Below, piece after piece: positions 56,343 through 63,269 of a DNA stretch of 64,000 bases. The position numbers and the translations under genes are program-made. The notes beneath the pieces were generated by a model. It ran no database searches. It was not told the DNA's origin and saw nothing but the letters and a program-made list of their open reading frames with translations. Every line of letters starts with the position of its first letter. Position 1 is the first letter of the stretch. This DNA comes from Quadrisphaera sp. INWT6 (lineage in GTDB: Bacteria; Actinomycetota; Actinomycetes; Actinomycetales; Quadrisphaeraceae): positions 806,001-870,000 of the forward strand of contig NZ_VUOH01000002.1 in the NCBI RefSeq assembly GCF_015390235.1, written 5' to 3'.

Positions 56343-56737
56343 GCCTCGATCCTGCCCGCCTCCCGCGCGCCGTGCGCCGCCCGGGCCACCTCGACCTCGC
56401 CGACGGAGCCCTCGAGGACCTCGACGAGGTCGCGCAGGCGCGCCGCGATGCGCCGCCCGAGGGGGGTGAGGGCGTACTCGACGCGCGGGGGCGCGGTGCT
56501 GACGACGTCGCGCACCACCACGCCGTCGCGCTCGAGCGCCTGCAGCGTCTGGGACAGCATCTTCTCGCTGACGCCGTCGACCCGGCGGCGCAGCGCGCCG
56601 AACCTGGCGGTGCCGTCGGCGAGGGCCAGGACGGCCAGGGAGCCCCAGCGGCCGGTGACGTCGGCGAGCAGGGAGCGGGAGGTGCAGGCGCGGGCGAAGA
56701 CGTCGGCCACCAGGGCGTCGTCGGGCTCGGCTTCCAC
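56339..56737 (-). CDS. HxlR-family transcriptional regulator
   Basis: A 132-aa winged-helix protein: CTSRSLLADVTGRWGSLAVL at the N-terminus, FGALRRRVDGVSEKMLSQTL as helix-turn-helix and RVEYALTPLGRRIAARL as the wing and following helix. The Cys18 just before SRSLL is at the position of redox-sensing cysteines in YodB/QorR-type members, so thiol-based sensing of quinones or electrophiles is plausible. A TAGGCT (56749-56744) ends 6 nt before the GTG. It is divergent from the NAD(P)-binding protein gene, its likely target. Confidence 0.88.
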   Translation of the reverse strand: MEAEPDDALVADVFARACTSRSLLADVTGRWGSLAVLALADGTARFGALRRRVDGVSEKMLSQTLQALERDGVVVRDVVSTAPPRVEYALTPLGRRIAARLRDLVEVLEGSVGEVEVARAAHGAREAGRIEA

Positions 56738-56773
56738 GTGGTCAGCCTACCGCCGCAGCGGGGGTACGCTGCG

Positions 56774-56803
56774 TTTCCGAAAGCCCTCACTTTTCGTAAG
56801 CAC
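56774..56803 (+). promoter_or_regulatory. Two direct repeats upstream of the NAD(P)-binding gene, likely HxlR sites
   Basis: TTTCCGAAAGCCC (56774-56786) and TTTTCGTAAGCAC (56791-56803) match at 10 of 13 positions and start 17 bp apart. They lie just downstream of a possible -10 (TACGCT, 56765-56770) and before the Shine-Dalgarno. This is the most AT-rich spot in the neighbourhood. Placement fits repression by the divergent HxlR protein. Confidence 0.55.
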
Positions 56804-56819
56804 CCCTTGGAGGCCTCAC

Positions 56820-57680
<861 letters not shown>

Positions 57681-57687
57681 CGGGCCC

Positions 57688-58341
57688 TCAGGTGCTGGTC
57701 GCCCGCAGGTAGGTGACGGCGGCCAGCACCCGGCGGTGGTCCGTGGTCGAGGGCGGCAGCCCGAGCTTGGTGAAGATGTTCGCCACGTGCTTCTCCACCG
57801 CCCCCTCGCTCACCACGAGGGCCTCGCGGATGGCGGTGTTCGAGCGGCCCTCCGCCACCAGCGCCAGCACCTCGCGCTCGCGCGGGGTCAGGGCGGCGAG
57901 GGGGTCGTCGGGGCGCCGGCGGGCCAGCAGCTGCGCGACCACTTCTGGGTCGAGGGCCGTCCCACCTCCGGCGACGGCGTCCAACGCCCGGATGAGCGCG
58001 TCGAGGTCCGCCACCCGGTCCTTGAGCAGGTAGGCCACCCCGCCGCGCCCGTCGCCCAGGAGGTCGGCCGCGTAGGAGGCCTCCACGTACTGCGACAGGA
58101 CGACGACGGCCAGCCCCGGCTGGCGGCGCCGGGCCTCGACCGCGGCGCGGAGCCCGTCGTCGGTGTGGTCGGGAGGCATCCGCACGTCGACGACGGCGAC
58201 GTCGGGCGCGTGCTCCGCGACCGCGAGGAGCAGCGACGGGGCGTCACCGACGGCCGCCACCACCTCGTGGCCGGCCTCTGCGAGCAGCCGCACCAGGCCC
58301 TCGCGCAGGAGCACCGAGTCCTCGGCCAGCACCACCCTCAC
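57688..58341 (-). CDS. NarL/LuxR-type response regulator
   Basis: A 217-aa two-component response regulator. The receiver domain has the acidic pair in VVLAEDSVLL, phosphoacceptor Asp in VAVVDVRMPP (about 52) and Lys in AYLLKDRV. The output domain is a LuxR helix-turn-helix: LTPREREVLALVAEGRSNTA and VSEGAVEKHVANIFTKLGL. It is encoded downstream of the histidine kinase, from which a large hairpin separates it. The signal and targets are unknown. Confidence 0.92.
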   Translation of the reverse strand: MRVVLAEDSVLLREGLVRLLAEAGHEVVAAVGDAPSLLLAVAEHAPDVAVVDVRMPPDHTDDGLRAAVEARRRQPGLAVVVLSQYVEASYAADLLGDGRGGVAYLLKDRVADLDALIRALDAVAGGGTALDPEVVAQLLARRRPDDPLAALTPREREVLALVAEGRSNTAIREALVVSEGAVEKHVANIFTKLGLPPSTTDHRRVLAAVTYLRATST

Positions 58342-58378
58342 GCCCCCGATGCTCGCAGACCCCCACGCGGAGCACCGT

Positions 58379-58421
58379 GATCGTGGGCTCCCCGAACACC
58401 GCGTTCGGGAAGCCCATGATC
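58379..58421 (-). repeat. Long hairpin between histidine kinase and response regulator genes
   Basis: A 19-position near-perfect stem: GATC, TGGGCT and CCCGAAC pair with their complements (one G-T wobble and one C-A mismatch) around ACCGC. It fills half of the 91-bp gap between the kinase stop and the regulator start. It could attenuate or stabilise the message; its GATC-ended arms resemble the palindrome at 2839-2895. Confidence 0.65.
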
Positions 58422-58432
58422 TCGAAGCGGGA

Positions 58433-59794
58433 TCAGCGGAGGGGGAGGCGGGCCTCCACCACGGTGGGGCCGCCCGCGGGGCTCGAGACGGTCAGTGCGC
58501 CGTCCACCGACTCCGCGCGGGCGCCCAGCCCCCGCAGCCCGGTGCCCGTGGCGCTCTCGGGGTCGGCGCCTCCGACGCCGTCGTCCTCCACCCGCACCAC
58601 CAGCCAGGTCGCCTCCGGCTGCGGCTCGCCGCGCAGGTCGACGACCACTGCGCGTGCGCCGCTGTGCTTGGCGGCGTTGGTCAGGGCCTCGGCGACCACG
58701 AAGTACGCGGTGCGCTCGACGGCGCTGGGCAGGCGGCGCCCCTCCAGCGACGGCCCCAGGTCGGCGTGCACCACGGTGGGCACCGCACTGCGCGAGGCCA
58801 GCGACTCCACCGCGGCCACGAGCCCGCGGTCGACCAGCACCGGAGGCGCGATCCCGCGGGACAGCGCCCGCAGCTCGGCCAGGGCCTCCTGCGCCTGCAG
58901 GCGCGCCTCGCCGACGGTGGTGGCCGCGGCGTCGGCGTCGCCGGCGGCCAGGCGGCGCTGGGCGGCGGCGAGGTCCATCTCCAGGCGCACGAGGCGCTGC
59001 TGGGGACCGTCGTGCAGGTCGCGCTCCAGGGAGCGCAGGGCGGCGGCCTCGGCGTCGGAGGCCGCGGCGCGGCTGGCGGTCAGCACCTCGACGCGCTGGG
59101 CGAGGGCCCGCACCGAGGAGTTGCCGATGGTGCCGCGGGCGAAGGCGGCGTGGGCGAAGGCCAGGCCGCGGGCGACCGGCACGAGGGTCACGAGCAGGAC
59201 GACGCCGACCACGACCTGCCACGCGACCGGGAGCCCGGTGATGCCGGCGATCGTGATGCTCCCCGGGCCCGCGGCGGCCTCGGCGCGCTCGCCCCACGCC
59301 CAGTAGCTGACCCCAGCGAGGCCGGTGACCAGCCAGGCGACGGTGATGGACCAGGTGAGGGTGGCCAGGGCGATGGCGATGGCGCCGTGCAGCAGGTCGA
59401 GCCAGAGCTGGCCGTCGCGCAGCCAGTCCCACCACCGCCACCAGCGGCCGGTGCGGTTCGGGGCGGGCGGCGTCAGCGGCGAGCCGGCGGGTGCCGGCGC
59501 GGGGATCCGCTCCCCGGTCCAGGAGAGGCGGAAGCGCTCCAGGTGGGCGAACCCGCGGGCGCAGGCCAGCGTGGCCAGGAGCACCAGCAGGGCCACGGGC
59601 AGCAGGACGACGGTGCTGGCGAGCCCCGTCACCAGGCTGGAGAGCACCCAGCCGACCACCGCCGAGGCGATGGCGACCGGGAGGCCGGTCAGCAGGTACA
59701 GCAGGTCACCGGGGGTGCGCAGCACCCACCCCAGCGGCGAGGACCCCCCGCGGCCGGGGACGGGCCCCGCGGGCGGGGGCGGCGGTGGCGTCAC
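58433..59794 (-). CDS. Sensor histidine kinase (HisKA_3/NarX-like)
   Basis: A 453-aa membrane kinase. Four to six N-terminal membrane helices (LLYLLTGLPVAIASAVVGWV, LASTVVLLPVALLVLLAT, IAIALATLTWSITVAWLVTG, AWQVVVGVVLLVTLVPVA) have no recognisable extracellular sensor domain. The phosphoacceptor His is in SLERDLHDGPQQRLVRLEM; the ATPase has N-box EALTNAAKHSGA and G-boxes DDGVGGAD and GTGLRGLGAR. The GTG at 59794 is favoured: it overlaps the stop of a 17-codon upstream frame (GTGA) and leaves a short Pro-rich tail; longer in-frame starts exist. It pairs with the downstream regulator. Confidence 0.88.
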   Translation of the reverse strand: MTPPPPPPAGPVPGRGGSSPLGWVLRTPGDLLYLLTGLPVAIASAVVGWVLSSLVTGLASTVVLLPVALLVLLATLACARGFAHLERFRLSWTGERIPAPAPAGSPLTPPAPNRTGRWWRWWDWLRDGQLWLDLLHGAIAIALATLTWSITVAWLVTGLAGVSYWAWGERAEAAAGPGSITIAGITGLPVAWQVVVGVVLLVTLVPVARGLAFAHAAFARGTIGNSSVRALAQRVEVLTASRAAASDAEAAALRSLERDLHDGPQQRLVRLEMDLAAAQRRLAAGDADAAATTVGEARLQAQEALAELRALSRGIAPPVLVDRGLVAAVESLASRSAVPTVVHADLGPSLEGRRLPSAVERTAYFVVAEALTNAAKHSGARAVVVDLRGEPQPEATWLVVRVEDDGVGGADPESATGTGLRGLGARAESVDGALTVSSPAGGPTVVEARLPLR

Positions 59795-59844
59795 GGGCGC
59801 GGCGCCGGAGGGAGGGAGGGGACGGTGTCGGTCGCTGTGGACAT
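59791..59844 (-). CDS. Possible 17-aa leader peptide coupled to the kinase start
   Basis: ATG...TGA encodes MSTATDTVPSLPPAPRP. Its stop overlaps the kinase GTG (GTGA). CAGGCT (59857-59852) ends 7 nt before the ATG, the leaderless pattern of this genome, while the kinase itself has no Shine-Dalgarno. It ends Pro-Pro-Ala-Pro-Arg-Pro, which could slow ribosomes. The alternative is that the kinase simply begins upstream in its own frame. Confidence 0.35.
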   Translation of the reverse strand: MSTATDTVPSLPPAPRP

Positions 59845-59951
59845 GTCGTCGAGCCTGGTCTCCGGGGCGCCACGTTCCCAGGGTGCTCCCCGGCGTCTCC
59901 GAGGTGGGGACAGCCCCACCCCGGAAGAGGTGACACCCCCCGCTCACCAGA

Positions 59952-59983
59952 AGACCCCCCGCCGCTGCTGCGACGAGGGGTCT
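59952..59983 (-). terminator. Terminator of tRNA-Thr
   Basis: AGACCCC (59952-59958) pairs with GGGGTCT (59977-59983), with further CACC/GGTG pairing outside, directly after the tRNA 3' end. Confidence 0.65.
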
Positions 59984-59985
59984 GG

Positions 59986-60061
59986 TGGAGCCGCCTCGGG
60001 GAATCGAACCCCGGACCTATTCATTACGAGTGAATCGCTCTGCCGACTGAGCTAAGGCGGC
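59986..60061 (-). tRNA. tRNA-Thr (anticodon CGT)
   Basis: The minus strand folds into a full cloverleaf: acceptor GCCGCCT/AGGCGGC, D-stem GCTC/GAGC, anticodon stem ATTCA/TGAAT with loop CTCGTAA (anticodon CGU, reading ACG), T-stem CGGGG/CCCCG with loop TTCGATT. Discriminator T is followed by an encoded CCA (59988-59986), giving 76 nt. A -10 TATGGT (60099-60094) lies upstream. A threonine tRNA near tmk/holB also occurs in Mycobacterium. Confidence 0.97.
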
Positions 60062-60093
60062 GCGCACGACGACGAGCGCCGTGCAGCGCGCCC

Positions 60094-60099
60094 ACCATA
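60094..60099 (-). promoter_or_regulatory. -10 element of the tRNA-Thr promoter
   Basis: TATGGT on the minus strand, preceded by GGG, about 33 nt before the mature tRNA 5' end. The -35 is weak (GTGTCC at 16-nt spacing). Confidence 0.5.
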
Positions 60100-60126
60100 C
60101 CCGGCGCGCCCGCCCGGACACGCCGC

Positions 60127-60183
60127 ACTCCTCAAGACACCGGCGCGTCGCACCGTTGAGGAGTCATGCGCAACGGTGCGACG
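60127..60183 (+). promoter_or_regulatory. Two mutually exclusive hairpins around the start of the 94-aa gene
   Basis: Hairpin A: ACTCCTCAA (60127-60135) pairs with TTGAGGAGT (60156-60164), which contains the ribosome-binding GAGGAG. Hairpin B: CGTCGCACCGTTG (60146-60158) pairs perfectly with CAACGGTGCGACG (60171-60183), leaving the Shine-Dalgarno and the ATG (60166) in its 12-nt loop. They share 60156-60158, so only one can form. Layout suggests an on/off translational switch; a DNA operator is the alternative. Confidence 0.6.
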
Positions 60184-60450
60184 ACCCTCGACCTCACCCC
60201 CGGGCCCGCCGGGCGGCCCGCTGACCAGCCCGCCGGCCCGCCGCCGGGTCCCCGCTCGGCGGGCCTGCCCCCGGCCGCCCCCCTGCTGCAGCGCGCCCCC
60301 CGCCGGCGCCCCGCGCCGCAGGTGCGCCAGGTGGTCGACCTGGAGGCCGGGTCCGTGCTGGAGCTACTGGACGACGCCGTCGACGAGTCGGGCCTGAGCA
60401 TCCAGGACCGCATCCGGCTGCGCGCCGCCGAGGCAGCCGCGCAGCGCTGA
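60166..60450 (+). CDS. Unknown 94-aa protein
   Basis: I do not recognise it. Residues 1-50 are Pro/Gly/Ala-rich and probably disordered (GPAGRPADQPAGPPPGPR; RAPRRRPAPQ). Residues about 52-94 form a more ordered, acidic then basic helical part: QVVDLEAGSVLELLDDAVDE and SGLSIQDRIRLRAAEAAAQR. Third-position GC is very high and it has GAGGAG 4 nt before the ATG, so it is likely a real gene. The start codon is enclosed in alternative hairpins, and its stop codon lies in the first unit of a 13-bp tandem array. No membrane segment. Confidence 0.7.
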   Translation: MRNGATTLDLTPGPAGRPADQPAGPPPGPRSAGLPPAAPLLQRAPRRRPAPQVRQVVDLEAGSVLELLDDAVDESGLSIQDRIRLRAAEAAAQR

Positions 60451-60523
60451 CCCGCGACGCTGACCCGCGACGCTGACCCGCGACGCTGACCCGCGGCGCT
60501 GGCTCGCGGCGCTGGCTCGCGCA
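60446..60523. repeat. Six tandem 13-bp units over the stop codon of the 94-aa gene
   Basis: Units of GCTGACCCGCGAC start at 60446, 60459, 60472, 60485, 60498 and 60511; the first three are identical and the later ones drift to GCTGGCTCGCGGC. The TGA stop is in unit 1. Confidence 0.9.
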
Positions 60524-60546
60524 GCACCAGCGCAGGGGCGCTCCCC

Positions 60547-62133
60547 TCAGCTGGTGCAGGTGGCGCCCTGGCCCGGCAGCACCCCTTCGACCAGGTAGCC
60601 GTCGACGGCGGCGTCGACGCACGCCGAGCCCCGGCGGTAGGCGGTGTGCCCCTCGCCCTGCCAGGTCAGCAGCCGGCTCCCCGACAGCTGCGCCGCCAGC
60701 GACTGGGCCCACACGTACGGGGTGGCCGGGTCGTTGGTGGTGCCCACGACCAGCGACGGCGCCGCGCCCTCGGCCGAGACCGGTGCGGGCGTGCGCGTCG
60801 GGCCCACGGGCCACACCGAGCACTGCAGCGCCCCGTAGCTGAGCGACCTGCCGAACGTCGGCGAGCGCTGCTCCAGCTGGGCGGCCTCGGCGGCCATCGC
60901 CTCCGGGCTCGCGTCGACGGGCCGGTCGAGGCAGTTGATCGCCGTGAACGCCTCGAGCAGGTTGGAGCTGTACTGCCCGCTGGGCAGGCGCCCGGCGTAG
61001 GCGTCGGCCAGCTGCAGCAGCGGCGAGCCGTCACCGGACTCCGCGGCCTTCGTGGCGCGGTCGAGGTAGGGCCAGCTGGCCTGGTTGTAGAGCGTCGCCA
61101 CCACGCCCTGGAACGCCAGCGGCGCCGTCACCGGCCGCGCCGGGTCGGAGGTGGCCAGGGGGCGCTCGCGCGCGCCGTCCAGCACCGCGCGGACCCGCTC
61201 GACGACGGCGTCGGCGGTGTCACCGAGGTCGCAGCCCGAGCGCTGCGGGCAGTCGGCGGCGTAGGCCCGCAGCGCCTGCTCGAGGCCCTGCGCCTGGACC
61301 AGCGTGACGTCGCTCGCGCTCGACGCGGGGTCGAGCGCGCCGTCCAGCACGAGGCGCCCCACGCGCTGGGGGAACTCCTGCGCGTACACCGCTCCGAGCA
61401 GCGTGCCGTAGGACTTGCCCAGGTAGTCGAGGTGCTCCGAGCCGACCACGGCGCGCAGCACGTCGAGGTCGCGGGCGGCGTCGACGGTGCCCAGGTGCCC
61501 CAGGAGCAGGCCGGCGTCGATCTCGCACCCCTGCGCGAAGGCCTCGTCCTGGGCGGTCGCCTCCTCCAGGCCCGCCGGAGTGCTGGCGTCGGTGGTGGCG
61601 GCGCGGTAGGCGTCGAAGTCGGCGTCGGCCAGGCAGTCGACGGGCTGGGAGGCCCCGGTGCCGCGCGGGTCGAAGCCCACCACGTCGTAGTGGGCGGCGA
61701 CGGCGTCGGAGACGACCGCCTGGCTGCCCCCGCGCAGCCACGCCACCCCGGAGGCGCCGGGACCACCGGGGTTGACCAGCAGCGCCCCGAGGCGCTCGGA
61801 GGGGTCCGTGGCCGGCTGGCGGGCCACCGCGAGGCCGAGCTCGTCGCGGTCGGGGGCCGCCCAGTCGACGGGCACCTGCACGGTGGCGCACTCGAGCCCG
61901 CCACCGCAGTCGGTCCAGCTGGGGCTCTGCCCGTAGAAGCGCGCGAGGGCGGGGTCCGTGGCCGCCTCGCCCGGGGCGCTGACGCCCGTGCTGGGCGCGG
62001 GGAGGGTGGTGGGGGCGCCGCCGGTGGGCTGCGGAGGACCGCTGCACCCGGTGGCCAGCACCGCGACCACCGCCAGGAGCGCCAGCCGCGCCCGCCGGCG
62101 GCGGCGGGGCCCCGCGGTCGTGGTCGCGGTCAC
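60547..62133 (-). CDS. Secreted TAP-like alpha/beta hydrolase lipoprotein (tripeptidyl aminopeptidase type)
   Basis: A 528-aa exported serine hydrolase. The N-terminus is a lipoprotein signal (RRRRRARLALLAVVAVLAT with lipobox ATGC). The oxyanion strand is LLVNPGGPGASGVAWL, the nucleophile is in YLGKSYGTLLGAVYA (Ser), the acid is near TNDPATPYVWA and the His in WQGEGHTAYRRG. The C-terminal TAP domain (IN-CLDRP to the end) matches Streptomyces tripeptidyl aminopeptidases/SlpD-E. GTGA overlap with holB upstream. It probably trims extracellular peptides. Confidence 0.9.
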   Translation of the reverse strand: MTATTTAGPRRRRRARLALLAVVAVLATGCSGPPQPTGGAPTTLPAPSTGVSAPGEAATDPALARFYGQSPSWTDCGGGLECATVQVPVDWAAPDRDELGLAVARQPATDPSERLGALLVNPGGPGASGVAWLRGGSQAVVSDAVAAHYDVVGFDPRGTGASQPVDCLADADFDAYRAATTDASTPAGLEEATAQDEAFAQGCEIDAGLLLGHLGTVDAARDLDVLRAVVGSEHLDYLGKSYGTLLGAVYAQEFPQRVGRLVLDGALDPASSASDVTLVQAQGLEQALRAYAADCPQRSGCDLGDTADAVVERVRAVLDGARERPLATSDPARPVTAPLAFQGVVATLYNQASWPYLDRATKAAESGDGSPLLQLADAYAGRLPSGQYSSNLLEAFTAINCLDRPVDASPEAMAAEAAQLEQRSPTFGRSLSYGALQCSVWPVGPTRTPAPVSAEGAAPSLVVGTTNDPATPYVWAQSLAAQLSGSRLLTWQGEGHTAYRRGSACVDAAVDGYLVEGVLPGQGATCTS

Positions 62134-63269
62134 GGGCGCAGCGCCAGGGCCATCGCCTCGACCGCGAGGAGGGGGTTGACGTTGGCCGCGATCCGGGTGC
62201 GCGCCCTGCCGACCGCGTCGAGGCGGGTGAGGGTCTGCTCGGGAGCCGACCGGCGCGCCATCGTCGCGACCTCGGTGGCCAGCTCGGCGTTGACCAGCTC
62301 GACGGTGGCGCCCAGCTGCACCACGAGCACGTCGCGGTACAGGGAGGCCAGGTCGACCAGGGACCTGTCGAGCGCGTCGCGCTTGGACCGGGTGGCCCGC
62401 TTCTTCTGGTCGTCCTCCAGGGCGCGCACCTGCGAGCGCAGCGCCGGCGGCAGCGCGCCGGCGGCCTCCGCCCCCAGCGAGCGCAGCAGCGCCGCGCGCT
62501 CCGCGGCGTCGCGCTCCGCCGTGGCGGCGGCCGCCTCCTCCGACGCGACCTCGACCAGCTCGCCCGCGCGCACCACGGCATCCCCCACGCCCGTCACCTC
62601 GAGCGCGAGCTGCAGCACCTGCCGGCGCCGCAGCCGAGCCCCCTCGTCACGCGCCAGGCGCCGCGCGAGGCCGACGTGGCTCTGCGCGGCGCGCGCCGCG
62701 TGAGCCGCCATCGTCGGGTCGATCCCGTCGCGGCGCACCAGGAGCGCGGCGACGTCGTCGACGGACGGCACCCGCAGGCGCACCGGGCGGCAGCGCGACT
62801 GGATCGTGGTGACCATGTCCTCGGGGCTGGGGGCGCACAGCAGCCAGACCGTGCGCGGCGGCGGCTCCTCGATCGACTTCAGGAGCGTGTTCGCGCTCTG
62901 CTCGGTGAAGCGGTCGGCGTCCTCCACGAGCACCACCCTCCACGGTCCGGACGACGGACGGCGCGCGGCGCGCTGGACGAGCACGCGCACGTCGTCGACG
63001 CCGATGCTCAGCTTCTCCGTGGCGACGACCTGGACGTCGGCGTGGGTGCCCGCGAGCACCGTGCGGCAGGCGTGGCAGCGGCCGCAGCCGGGCTCGCCGA
63101 CCCGCTCGCACTGCAGGGCCGCGGCGAAGGCGCGCGCCGCGGTCGAGCGGCCCGACCCGGGCGGCCCGGTGAAGAGCCAGGCGTGGGTCATGGCCGTCGG
63201 GTCCTCGGCGGCGCCGCGCAGCTGGGCCACCACCTCGGGCTGGCCGGCGACGTCGTCCCAGACGCTCAC
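62130..63269 (-). CDS. holB: DNA polymerase III subunit delta' (clamp loader)
   Basis: A 379-aa clamp-loader AAA+ protein. The P-loop is FTGPPGSGRSTAARAF, with Gly-Arg-Ser in place of Gly-Lys-Ser/Thr, as expected for the non-hydrolysing delta' subunit. A zinc-binding Cys set is present (CERVGEPGCGRCHAC), then VVLVEDADRFTEQSANTLLK (sensor region) and the SRC motif IQSRCRPVRL. GTG start overlaps the tmk stop (GTGA). The tmk-holB pair is conserved in actinobacteria and firmicutes. Confidence 0.94.
   Translation of the reverse strand: MSVWDDVAGQPEVVAQLRGAAEDPTAMTHAWLFTGPPGSGRSTAARAFAAALQCERVGEPGCGRCHACRTVLAGTHADVQVVATEKLSIGVDDVRVLVQRAARRPSSGPWRVVLVEDADRFTEQSANTLLKSIEEPPPRTVWLLCAPSPEDMVTTIQSRCRPVRLRVPSVDDVAALLVRRDGIDPTMAAHAARAAQSHVGLARRLARDEGARLRRRQVLQLALEVTGVGDAVVRAGELVEVASEEAAAATAERDAAERAALLRSLGAEAAGALPPALRSQVRALEDDQKKRATRSKRDALDRSLVDLASLYRDVLVVQLGATVELVNAELATEVATMARRSAPEQTLTRLDAVGRARTRIAANVNPLLAVEAMALALRP

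Noticed and set aside
60132-60527. 131-aa minus-strand frame over the 94-aa gene
   Set aside because: Built largely from the 13-bp tandem repeat (RGSASRVSVAGQR-type repeats) and antisense sequence; the plus-strand frame has the Shine-Dalgarno and better codon use.
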